A stretch of 64,000 nucleotides of DNA from assembly GCA_036365455.1 (NCBI GenBank), contig JAWQUS010000030.1, positions 3,534,001-3,598,000 of the forward strand. Direction: 5' to 3'. Positions 34,620 through 45,125 of the stretch are shown piece after piece. The position numbers and the translations under genes are program-made. Positions within the stretch are counted from its first letter, which is position 1. Each line of letters opens with the position of its first letter. The stretch is from Macrosoma leucophasiata. Taxonomy: Eukaryota; Arthropoda; Insecta; Lepidoptera; Hedylidae. A model generated the notes under the pieces. It had not been told where the DNA came from. It saw nothing but the letters and a program-made list of their open reading frames with translations, and ran no database searches.

Positions 34620-35889
34620 AGGTTGGGGAAAAAGTCTTTTCGCATTATAGTATGTATGAACTTGTAATAAAATCTGTTTGGCTGTAGTATTTGTATCTGG
34701 CTGGTTTTGGTATCATTGAAAGTTAACATTTTGAAGAACATAATTCCAAATTCAAATTAGGCAAATGTGTGATTTTCATTTGTTTTTCGTACTGTCAAGA
34801 TGAGTGAATCTAATGAAGAAATTCGATACATTTTAAAATTTTACTACAAAAAAGGTAAAAATGCAACGCAAGCCGCGAAACAAATTTGCGATGTTTATGG
34901 ACCTAGTGCAGTGTCTGTGAGAGTAGCACAAATTTGGTTTAAGCGTTTTCAATCCGGAAATTTTGATGTCAAAGATGCACCTCGCTCTGGTCGCCCTATT
35001 ACGGATAAAATGGATGCCATTTTTGAAAAAGTGGAGCAAGATCGACATATCAGTAGTTACGACGTAGCTGAAGAACTGAGAATTGATCACAAAACAGTTT
35101 TGGCGCATTTGAAAAAAGCTGGGTACGAAAAAAAGCTCGATATTTGGGTACCTCATGAGCTCACTGAAAGAAACTTAATGAACCGTGTACTCATTTGTGA
35201 TTCTTTATTACGACGTAATGAAACCGAATCATTTTTGAAGAAGCTGATAACTGGTGATGAAAAGTGGATCTCATACGACAAGAAAGTGCGAAAAAGGTCG
35301 TGGTCAAAGGCCGGTCAGGCTTCACAGACTGTGGCGAAACTCGGGTTAACTCGCAATAAGGTGATGTTGTGTGTGTGTGTGTGGTGGGATTGGAAGGGCA
35401 TTATTCATTATGATCTATTACCACCAGGCAGGACTATCGATTCTGAACTCTACTGATGAGATTAAAGCAAGAAGTTGAGAGAAAGCGGCCCTAATTAATC
35501 AACAGAAGGGGTGTGGTGTTTCATCATGATACCGCTAGACCTCACACATCTATAGCCACTCAGCAAAAATTAAGAGCGTTTGGCTGGGAGGTGTTAATGC
35601 ATCCGCCGTATAGTCCTGACCTTGCACCTTCAGATTTCCACCTGTTTCGGTCTCTTCAGAATTCTTTATGCAATGTTAGGTTAACATCACGAGAGGACTG
35701 CCAAATCCACTTGTCGCGGTATTTTGATGAGAAGTCCCAAAATTTTTATAGCAATGGGATCATGTCCCTACCTACAAGATGGCAAAAGGTTATCGAACAA
35801 AATGGTACATACATACTTTAGTTAAATTAAAATAAACTATATTAAAAAATGTTTTAAATTATCTTAAAATATGCGAAGAAACTTTTTCC
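34620..35889 (+). mobile_element. Mariner element, broken transposase
   Basis: The left end aggttggggaaaaagtcttt is preceded by TA. The right end has the matching gaaactttttcc but stops there, where family C repeat begins, so the last bases of the terminal repeat are missing. The transposase frame 34800-35456 has the helix-turn-helix region (AQIWFKRFQSGNF) and TGDEKW with the first catalytic Asp at about residue 153. It then meets a stop after a small deletion. The rest continues in another frame (35513-35821) with HHDTARPH and YSPDLAPSDFHLF. The spacing between these two Asp residues is 34, the D,D34D pattern of mariner. The frame break makes it inactive. Confidence 0.9.
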
Positions 35890-36270
35890 ATATCTTCACG
35901 CCAGGTCCCTTACGGGGTGGGCAGAGAGTGTGAAGCGCCAGATATCCCGGTCCTGATATACCTCTCGTGCCTCGTCTACCTTCATCATTCTCTTCATACA
36001 TGCACGCCGATTCCTAAGACTTTTGACCCCACCATCAGACAGAACTAGACCTATTTGGTCATGGTAGGTCAGTCTTGGTCTTCCTGGGCCTCTGCAACCA
36101 TCCACATTCGCATTGTATACTTATCTGTTTAGTCATTCACTCATTCCACATTCTTTCTATAAGGTCATGGTAGGTCAGTCTTGGTCTTCCTGGGCCTCTG
36201 CAACCATCCACATTCGCATTGTATACTTATCTGTTTAGTCATTCACTCATTCCACATTCTTTCTATAAGC
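35890..36270 (-). repeat. Family C repeat with a 107 bp tandem duplication
   Basis: Begins atcttcacgccaggtccctt and on the minus strand encodes a repeat-typical stretch (GPGRPRLTYHDQIG, RNRRACMKRM), probably from a LINE tail. The segment ggtcatggtaggtcagtctt... (about 36057-36163) is repeated in tandem at about 36164-36268 nearly unchanged. Other family C pieces are at 5937, 22899 and 63849. Confidence 0.6.
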
Positions 36271-36309
36271 CCGAACCATCGGAGCATGCCTTTTTTCATT
36301 TTTACACCG

Positions 36310-36357
36310 TTACTATCATTCACACAAAGTAAAGAGGCTTTGTGTGAATGATAGTAA
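36310..36357. repeat. Perfect 20 bp hairpin
   Basis: The stem arms ttactatcattcacacaaag (36310-36329) and its exact reverse complement (36338-36357) surround an 8-base loop. No larger element boundaries were found. Confidence 0.6.
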
Positions 36358-37003
36358 TTCTAAATTAGTTCTAATTCGGCGTTATTAGGAAAATATACAC
36401 TACACGATAATAGGCGCCTACATCTACACGGTTACGGGTACGGTAACGTGGTTACATCATAGACCAGAAATATTACGAATTGCGATAAAAGCAAAAAATT
36501 CTGCAAGTCATACCTTTATCATTGTAGTTTTTGTGTTATTTCACCTCTAACGAATATGATATCAAAAATAGGTCAAGTATTTATCATCAGATAAGTAGTT
36601 ACTTTATCAATATTGATACGCTACCTCCCCTATAGATAAATGCGCAAGTTACATACCTATGTGTTATAAGTATGTAGCTATACCAATCTGCTTTTCTCTC
36701 CTAGAGTCAAACCATTCCCTCCCCTCTTGGTATATCGTTAGCTGGCGACGTCCTTGAGGACGACTACGACATTTTCGATTCTATGGGGGCGTCCATTAAT
36801 TTGATACGCGAGGTGCTTAGGGGAGAGGGGATTTCGGCAAATATCACGTAATTCGTTTTCACGGAAAGAAGAAACAGATAAAGCAGTGTTAAATTAAGTA
36901 AAAAACGTTCCATCGTCCAAAACATACCCAGATCTAGATACATGAATATTGGGCAAATAATTTTGTTTTGAATAAAAACGCATTTAGGGGCGTTTGTCAA
37001 GTC

Positions 37004-38117
37004 GATAGAGCAACACCGGTGGGGAGTAGCCATATGCAGGCTTTCCCCTCTGTCAAAGTACAAGCCCAAATGGGCCTATACCTGTCGCCTAGATATTTAA
37101 ATGTGTGCGTGAAATTGTTTCTGTATTTTGTTAAAGTCAAGGTGTGAGTTTCGTCACACCGCGGGCACTCCGCCAAAATTCCATATAAACGCTTATTTTG
37201 GTTACCTATTACACAGCATCAATCAGTGACGTGTAGTCACACGTGCACGCACACAGCGTAGCACGTAAGGTTATGAAGTTATGACTTTAGGCCTCGGACC
37301 GACGATATAGAAATTAAATAATACTATGTACGAGTACTTACGTAGATTTGTTTCTTTCTTTCTATTTTTTGACCCGGTTTACAGTATGCACCCCAAAAAT
37401 AAGACAATTGATTTCTAATTTTATTGTTCTTGGCCGATATCGGCCATCTGCGGCTCAACAGTAAGGCAAATTTCTATTTACCGGTGCATTTTAAAAACAT
37501 AAAAACACAAACACTACTTCAACAACACACTCTTCAACACAAGTATTGGAAAATAACACTCACTACCTACTCATGACGTCGACAAGTCACTTCAATTCAA
37601 TATACTGAAACACTTCTATTACTAATTCAATGCACTCACATAGCGTAAAGGTAAGATAAAAAAGTTTTGTAATTGTGAACATAATTATTTTACCTTAGTT
37701 ATTTTTTCCTCCGGGAAACTGAAAAATGATCTTTTTTTGTCACAACTTGTTGACTTACAGCCATACACTGCACAATAAAGCACCATCTTAATGTTAATAA
37801 ATAAAATATTCGATTGCAATTTAATCAAAACTAGGCCGCTCGCAACCTCGCTGTAAAGTACCAACCGTCGCGTCGCCCATAAGAGGGGAAGAGATTGGGT
37901 GAAGCGCGGCAAATGGGCGGGACGTCGAAGTGTCTATTCTATACGTAGTAATATTACATATTCTCTGGTTTCGTAGTAATAGACGATTTTTGTAGTGTGC
38001 GTGTGTGTCGCACGCATTTCCCCCTGCAAGAAATGACTGACTGTTTTGCATCGGTAATACACGCTACGGCTACTACGGCTACGGTCCGCCGCGAAAAGTG
38101 AGCCGCGTTGCTCTATG
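37004..38117. mobile_element. TIR repeat split by family X insertion
   Basis: The left half (37004-37154, gatagagcaac end) and right half (37968-38117, gttgctctatg end) together match the full copy at 19061-19349. The 813 bp between them is the family X element. The repeated gtttcgt (37148-37154 and 37968-37974) is the target duplication. Confidence 0.75.
37155..37967 (-). mobile_element. Family X element with a THAP-type exon
   Basis: Left end cacaccgcgggcactccgcc, right end catattctctg. On the minus strand, 37786-37694 is a 31-codon exon starting MVLYCAVYGCKS and containing FFSFPEE, followed by a GTAAAA donor. The C-x4-C pair, FFSFP and start position match the first half of a THAP zinc finger, the DNA-binding domain of P-element-type transposases and relatives. 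The rest of the protein was not found. The 7-8 bp target duplication would suit a P-type element, but the ends are not clear inverted repeats. Confidence 0.6.
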
Positions 38118-38460
38118 GTCATATCTTTTGACCATTGCCGTAGCATAATGTCCAGTGGACATTTCAGAAAATGATTGAGGACAGTTAGACTTCTACAGAG
38201 ATGGAATCTCGACGTTAAAAGGTACCTATCCTAAAGATATTTTAAACTAGAAGAAAAAAAAGACGTGTGGCACTCGGGGACTGCCGCGGTAAAGCTATTG
38301 CATTTACGTAATTATCTAAAATTATGCAAAACAAAATAAAATGCAAATAAAAGAAAAAAAAACATAGAAAAATGAAACAATAATTTTCTATTAATATTTA
38401 CGACTTTTTAAATATTGAATGGAAAAACAAACAATAAAAAAAAATGAACAAAAACAATCT

Positions 38461-39158
38461 TGGCAGCGGTGGGATTCGAACCCACGCCTCCGAAGAGACT
38501 GGTGCCACAGTCTAAAGAAAACGAACGTGTTAATTACCTACAGTCAATGAGCTTATGTTACATCATTACAGTCATCCAACGAATGTGTATGTGTAATGTC
38601 AGAGCAATCGTGCGGGGCGTGCGACGCGAGGGACGGAGGGGGCGGTACCAAGTAGCCCATACAAAAACTGTCATCTACTTGGGACTAAGCGATAAGGGGT
38701 GCGAGATTTAAAATTTCTTTTACTAAGTTTTTAGAAAGATGATATTGAAAAATTTGATGTCAACTTTACTGTTAATATTTTATTCTAATTTTCATTTAAT
38801 AATAATGTCTGTTATATTTTACACTTTATGTACATACTTACTTCACAAAACGAAAAAATCTTTAAAGAAAACTCTAAATATTTTTTTTTGTTTGTATGTA
38901 TTTGATATTCGGTTATTCCGATTTACCTCTCCCTACCCCTTAGGGGATTACAGGTGTCATGATTTTTATATATGTTCAACGTATACTGACGCGTTACAAA
39001 CAACGTAAATAAAAACCAAAAAAGTGACAACCTTAATGAATTTGCGTTTTTATGGGTGAAGGTGGCATATTGCAAAACTTCAAAGGCGATAAACTACTGT
39101 ATGTACTTAAACTGTGCTGGTGCCTTAAACCACCGTCAGACCGCTCGGCCACGCTACC
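38461..39158 (-). pseudogene. tRNA-Leu(AAG) copy split by a transposon
   Basis: The 3' half of a tRNA-Leu (38461-38505) and the 5' half (39117-39158) match the intact gene at 39325-39405, including flanking DNA (aaaatgaacaaaaacaatct on one side, ccacgaggtcggacg on the other). They are separated by 611 bp. The 5' half has extra changes (ccaccgtcagaccg where the intact gene has ccagcgcctagaccg), so the copy is dead. Confidence 0.85.
38506..39116. mobile_element. 611 bp element inserted in tRNA-Leu
   Basis: Starts cacagtctaaag and ends cttaaactgtg, a short inverted pair. The target ctggtgc is present on both sides (38499-38505 and 39117-39123). The first 25 bases recur near 21835 and 54477, so other copies or ends of this family exist. 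It includes a GC-rich block (ggggcgtgcgacgcgaggga) but no transposase. Confidence 0.75.
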
Positions 39159-39324
39159 CACGAGGTCGGACGACGAAATTATACATGACTTTCTTAAAAT
39201 GAGTTTAAAATTTGTAATCCAGAGAGTCCGGTTTTTTGCGTTACGGAATTTCTGAATTCGGTCCCCGCGCTCAAGGCCCGCGATAAAAGCTGTGCAATAG
39301 CTTAAAAATGAACAAAAACAATCT

Positions 39325-39405
39325 TGGCAGCGGTGGGATTCGAACCCACGCCTCCGAAGAGACTGGTGCCTTAAACCAGCGCCTAGACCGCTCGGCCACG
39401 CTACC
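39325..39405 (-). tRNA. tRNA-Leu(AAG)
   Basis: The minus strand folds as a full leucine tRNA. The acceptor stem ggtagcg pairs with cgctgcc (one T-G pair), followed by discriminator A. The D arm is gccgagcgg-type. The anticodon stem ctggt / accag has loop ttaaggc, giving anticodon AAG. There is a long variable arm (ctcttcggag) and the T arm is gtggg ttcgaat cccac. B box is intact. There is no intron. It decodes CTT, and CTC by inosine at the wobble base. Likely functional. Confidence 0.93.
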
Positions 39406-39579
39406 CACGAGGTCGGACGGCGAAATTATACATGACTTTCTTTAAATGAGTTTAAAATTTGTAATCCGGAGCGTCCGGTTTTTTGCGTTACGGAATTTCT
39501 GAATTCGGTCCCCGCGCTCAAGGCCCGCGATAGAAGCTATGCAATAGCTTAATAATTTCGGAGGTATCACCCGTGACTA

Positions 39580-41985
39580 CTGGATCACTAGTTCAGAAGC
39601 TCTATTAAGCTAAAGGCTAGTCATTCAGTGGTAACGACTTCAAAATCCGCCCCAAGTCAAATTTTTCTTCTTGTCATGTGTTATTGCCAAAAATACAAAT
39701 CTTACAATATTCTATGGTATTAAATTTATGCAATGTCACCCAATTAATCACTATTGTTAGACAATGACATAAAATAAGTTGTTAGTAAAATAATTTGTAA
39801 AGACTATGTCACACTACATTTTATGAGTTTTTTTATTATATCGGTGATGTTGTACCTATGGGTCGATCGGAAAATATTGTCGCGAGCGATCTATAGTGAC
39901 GGTAACTGATCTTAGTGATGGTAGAGCTCCACAGAAGAAGCTCGAGGGCACATCACCCAATCCAGTCGCTTGAAATAGCGCTTAATAACGCTGTTGAGAC
40001 ATTAAAACAGCGCAGCGCTATTAGGTCATGTTACACTGCGTTTATTATTTACAGAGCCATATGTGCCACATAAAGGCCTCCTCCCAAAAAGGGGAGAGAC
40101 TCGTGCCCAGCAGTGGGACGTATAATGGGTTGCCATTATTATATTATTTTTATATGCCACATAACAAGAACGCGACAACTCTGAACACTACCAGTTAGTA
40201 CGTGGTGGATAAAATGAAGATAATATGGTGACTTCGAGTTTGAATTTTGTCTTTCTGTGCGTAGTATGTTCAAATTAAAAAAATCTATTTATACTAGCTG
40301 ACCCGGCAAAACTTCGTATTGCCCCAGAATGAAATAATGTGTCAAAGGTCTGATAGATAGATCTATTTGTATGTGAAAATAAAATTGTGGTTTTTACTAT
40401 TTCCCTTCTATTTCCCTTCAATTTCAATTTCTTCATATTTTCTTACCTTTTAAACCTTCCCTGGACTTCCAAAAATCATTCAAAACCAAAATTTTCCAAA
40501 TCGGTCCAGCTGTTCTCCAGTTTTAGCGAGACTAACGAACAACAATATATAACATATGAAAGAAGTATATCAGCTCCGAGGCACGACAGGAGTTTACTCA
40601 TTGTGTGTGTAAGGAGATCGCTAGTATGCGATGCGGCCGAGTAACACACCTCCGTACGGTAGCAGCGCTCGCGGAGGACGGAGGAATCGCTCGTAACGCC
40701 TCAATTTTCATGTTAACACTTGATTTTACTCCTCAGAAAATTTCCGTACTGGGCCTTATAACTTAAATCGGAGCCAAAAAGAATAATTATTAATGTTTTG
40801 TTTGGATTGTAATACGTCTCTGTTCGCTTGTGGCTGCATGATAACCTATTATCATCCAGATAAAAATTCGTTAATTTTAAAAAGTTTAAAATTACAATTA
40901 AGTTTAAAAATGAATTAGTGAAATAATAATATGAATTATTATTAAGTTATGGTTCAATATGAGCATGAGCAAAAGTACATCTTACTTCGAATTGCGTTTT
41001 TGTTTTGTCATAGAACAAAGCATAGATTTTTTTTTTTAATTATGGCATCGCTATTACGCATATTGCCAGTGTCAAGTAAAACGATATTCCGTATTTAAGC
41101 AGCGTAAAAGTTAGTATAATATAGTCAGTCAATTATTTACTAAGTATGTCAGTCAATTATTTACTAAGTATGTCAGTCAAGTTATTCAGTAGTGACGTCC
41201 TCAAGTTATTCAAGTATTTCGAGTAAACCGATGGCTACTTTACCAGAACATTTACAATGAAGTTTTGGAGGCAACCTGAAAGGTCGTGTTTTCGCACTGT
41301 TATTCTATTTCACTATACACGGGCACTGTAATAAACCTATATCAAACAAAATGCCACCAACTTTATTCAATATAACTTAAAAATACACCAAGAAAATGAA
41401 ATAAAATAAGAGCACCATACGCCTCTTTCAAGGTTCCCGCCAAAACTCCAGCATAGATTTAGTTTTACAGTTCAATACTTACTACTTCTATAGAACAAAC
41501 ATAGACTAGATTTATTGATTCTAAAAACGTCAACATTTTGAATTTCAAATGGCTCGGCCACTTGTAACGGAAGCTGTCATTTGTTGTCGTATTATACTGT
41601 CATGTAGCCTTGAATCTTGAGTGGAGCATGGAAAATAGCCATTTGTTTATTATTGTATAAGTATCTACCTACTTGAGATCAAATGAATTGCAATATTGGT
41701 TGACAAAAATCGTAACATAGGTAATTGGAAAGATAACGACTTCACAAACAAGGTATGACATGGCCAAAGATAATGCAGCAATTGAGGTAGAATCTACCTC
41801 ATTTGCTTCCTGGTTATAAACTTATCAAGTACCTACTGGTCAGGTAACGTAATAGAACATCCAATTCAGATAAAGGAGGTGGACGAAATTCGGTGGATAC
41901 GGTTCATCCGTGTTCACTATTCTGGTGGATTATCTTTTTATGTAACTGTTTGTGTAAGTATAACATCTATTCTCCGAAACCATGG
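39580..41985. other. Repeat-derived spacer between tRNA-Leu and the GST duplication
   Basis: Holds a decayed tRNA-like tail (caagtcaaatttttcttctt, 39654) with the palindrome core catgtgttattgcc, a LINE tail scrap near 40070-40140 (gcccagcagtgggacgtat), and the dispersed element 41040-41450 shared with 11.4-12.0 kb, here with two extra tandem copies of tcagtcaattatttactaag. No gene recognised. Confidence 0.45.
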
Positions 41986-42230
41986 AATAAAGTCACATGG
42001 CGACAAAAGAAGTTCATCGGCAAATTGCTGATCAATTTTCAAGTTGTTGTTCATTGGTTTATTATTTGTTTGCTATTTCCGAAAGTAGGCATATACCTAG
42101 TCAATCACAACTGAATTGTTCATGTTATCAAATGATTTAGCAAAACCTGTTTTTGTTGTGATAAAGATTACTTAGATAACTTTTGAAAATAAACACTCAT
42201 TCATGATTATGCGTTTTATTTGCCAAGTGT
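41985..42230 (+). pseudogene. Orphan GST 3' UTR at the start of the duplicated unit
   Basis: The sequence from about 41985 (ggaataaagtcacatgg, gcaaattgctgatcaa, gaaagtaggcatatacctag) matches the region just after the GST-2 stop codon (48873 onward), including an AATAAA at 42188. No GST exon precedes it here. It marks the left edge of the tandem unit, whose breakpoint lies in the 3' UTR, or is what is left of a deleted copy. Confidence 0.6.
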
Positions 42231-43325
42231 AGACAAGGGTATTTAAAATTTCATAATCATTTTCAACTAAGTTTATATACCAAAGATAAACAGTTATATA
42301 CTCTTTAACCTAAATTTCACCAAAGCCTTAATCGAGTTTAAAACTGAACTTGAGTTAAAATCGATGTTTCTTTCACTGCTACTTAACTGAAGTACATGAA
42401 TTTGACATACATGTCAAATTTAAATCCAACTTTAAAAAATACCTGTCAGTTGTGAAACTACTTTTCGTTGTGTCTCTGTGTTTTTACTACAATCTATTAC
42501 TCTTCTTCAACCAAACGACTACAGTGGTTTGGTTGAGAAAGAGTTAATGACCGTACATCCTCAAGCTACTGTGCCTCTTCATGCATCAGATTTTGGCAGA
42601 ATCATCCTCAAAGTTGGTGGAAGCCAATCGTCAAAAAGAAGAAGTAATAGATTGACAGATATAGATACTTACGACGTTTTCGTGAACTTCATACATTGTA
42701 GAAATGATATTTGAACATTGTCGAATTAGTCAGCCCGTGACCACGGTAGCTGGAAAGCGACCGAAACATCGGTAAGAGAAGATGTTGGGACTAGTGTAAC
42801 GCGAGAAAATCCTCAAATATAATTTCTATAAGATATAGATACCTTCACATGTATAGTACATAACTTTGGACAGCCAGATTGTGGTCAAATAGAGCACAGT
42901 ACAGCACTTTTATTTATTCACGATGAATTGTGAATTTACTACCTAATCTAATCGTTATTTAATCTTTGTTTGCTACAGATTATTGTGTTGTGGCACACTG
43001 AGCTCGTAGTGTTTGTACCGGTAGAGCGCCAGTGGCGAAGTATGAACCGAAGCTACCGTATTACCTAAACTATCTAACGCTGAATAGTACCTACCTATCT
43101 TACACCCGTGCTATCGTATTCCGGTTAAGTGGTTGTATAGTGTAATCTGGCTCAAGAGGTAAAACTGCTTAATGCTAGCGACGGCCCGACGGGTTTTGAT
43201 AATAATACTTAACGAGAGACATTACACTTGATATAATAATTATGAACATTGAAACCAGTGGTCTTGGTAGTTTTTGATATGTTTACCGACACGTCTATCT
43301 ACACACTGTATTATTCTAGTTGGTA

Positions 43326-43521
43326 CAGTATCCAACAACAAATATTGCACATCGCCCTTACTCAAACGCAAAAATTTATTTAATCACTTTGAAATGATAG
43401 AATTTGCTATCCATTACACACAGTATCCAACAACAAATTTTGCACATCGCCCTTACTCAAACTCAAAACTCAAACGCAAAAATTTATTTAATCACTTTGA
43501 AATGATAGAATTTGCTATCCA
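43326..43521 (+). repeat. Tandem pair of about 100 bp
   Basis: Two adjacent copies of cagtatccaacaacaaat...gaatttgctatccat with a small extra duplication (actcaaactcaaaactcaaa) in the second. They lie in a segment of about 1.4 kb (42.6-44.0 kb) that is absent from the paralogous upstream region of GST-3. Confidence 0.7.
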
Positions 43522-43699
43522 TAATCTATACTCTCTTTTACAAACGGCAAGATAAGACTAAACAAAAGAGTAAGTGACATTCTTTGTCATTCAATGGCAG
43601 AGTTCCAAAGCCCACATTACTGAAAAAAATAAAAAAAGCTGCCAAAACAAAACTCAGTAGGGTCTTTTCAAATTATGTTCACTTACAACTAATTAGGAA

Positions 43700-43920
43700 G
43701 GAGACTTCGGTTTATTTCGGGTCTGTAGAGCGTTATCACTTGCATCTTGCCTATGTGACGTTTGTCGAGCATTTTGATCAAATTTAGACCAATATCGGAT
43801 TATCAATGCTTACGTAGGCATTGTGCAGTAGAGATAATACTGTACGAAGACGAAACTAGCCGATTGTCTCTTTTGTAGGCTCGATGTGCAATATATTTTG
43901 CGGGGTACTGTACTGTGGTA
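43700..43920 (+). repeat. Family D dispersed repeat
   Basis: gagacttcggtttatttcgg, gtgacgtttgtcgagcattt and gaccaatatcggattatcaa follow the family order. It shows the uninterrupted site corresponding to the poly(A) insert at 3261-3322. Confidence 0.55.
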
Positions 43921-44415
43921 AGCTTATTATGAAAAGTGTGCTGTTGAATCAAAATTTACAATCAGATGATGTTTTTGATGGTGGAGTTGAAGTTCAGGCA
44001 GCTATTACAATTACAGGATTAATGGGACACAGTCTACTGGGACATGTAATAAGAAACAGGGATTCCTAAACGGTGCAACTGAATACTTAATTACAATTAT
44101 TCGTGCTAAGCGTAAAAGTAAAACAAGCTTTACACATTAGGAGCCCTTTCTGGCACGTTTGAGTAGGAAAGGACGATTTCTAGCTTACTAAAATAGTGGC
44201 AGTCTAACTAGGGAGACAGAGCACAATAGATCGTGCAGTGTAATAGTAGTTATACATACCCGTCGTTTCTATCAAGTCACAGAGGCAAACCGCAGGCAAA
44301 ATGAATGAATCACATGATTATTTACCAGTTTTATACTTTACAAATATATATTTCATTGGTTTTGTATCTATTGGCGGTTTTGTTCAGAAGTGGCAGTGAC
44401 AGCAATGTGTTTTAT

Positions 44416-44601
44416 CTGAAAATATAGCTTCAGTAATAAAAAGAAAACCAATTAAATTATTTACATTGTGTCTGCACCTTTATTTCCGCGGGGGCCGGCC
44501 GGTATGCGGCAGCCGGCGTCGCTCGCGAGAACAGCAATTTGCTTATTGAAGCGCTCACACGCGTGACCTGTAGTAGTTTTACCAGAGCATCCCAAACTAT
44601 T
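44416..44601 (+). promoter_or_regulatory. Promoter region and non-coding first exon of GST-2
   Basis: A conserved block (ctgaaaatatagcttcagta through the GC-rich gggggccggccggtatgcgg to ccagagcatcc and the donor actatt|GTAAGT, donor at 44602) is almost identical upstream of GST-3 (51121-51306). The GC-rich island, the strong donor and the acceptor directly before the GST-2 start (tattttctag|aaca ATG) support a non-coding first exon ending at 44601. No TATA box is clear. The exact TSS is not determined. Confidence 0.6.
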
Positions 44602-45125
44602 GTAAGTAGTTTTTACGTTTCATTTGCTTGTTTTGTTATTAACTGTGTTTTTAATTCAATTAGTAAAGAGTATTATTAATTCGTATTTATTAAATAGAAT
44701 CATACTAGGTATGGATGTACCTACCTGTTTTGAAGAACCATTTGAATGGAATAATCTTTTTATCTCAAATAGTAATTTTAACTTATGATAAACCGGCTCT
44801 TGTATGTGGTGTTTTTGTGATGTGTTTGGTTGTACATGTATAATGTTTGATTGCCCATCCAGCCGTTATTAAATACCGACTTGTACACGCTTGGATACAT
44901 AATTTGTATCTATTGATACACTCTATAATTAGAAACATGCATTTGCATTACATTCCACTATTTTATCTAAATGTTTGTCATGTATTTTTCATATTATAAG
45001 GATTTTAAATAATATCGGAAAAACTGACATCTTGTGATGATCTTTCAAGTCCTAAGACTACAAATATTACTTTTTGTAAATGACACGTCGTTTGAAGTGG
45101 TGTATTTTTTTTATTTTCTAGAACA

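Noticed and set aside
43326..43521. Possible CRISPR-like or satellite array
   Set aside because: Only two units and in a eukaryotic genome; a simple tandem duplication.
44395..44420. Possible antioxidant response element near GST-2 (tgacagcaa)
   Set aside because: Does not fit the TGACnnnGC core and is not kept in GST-3.
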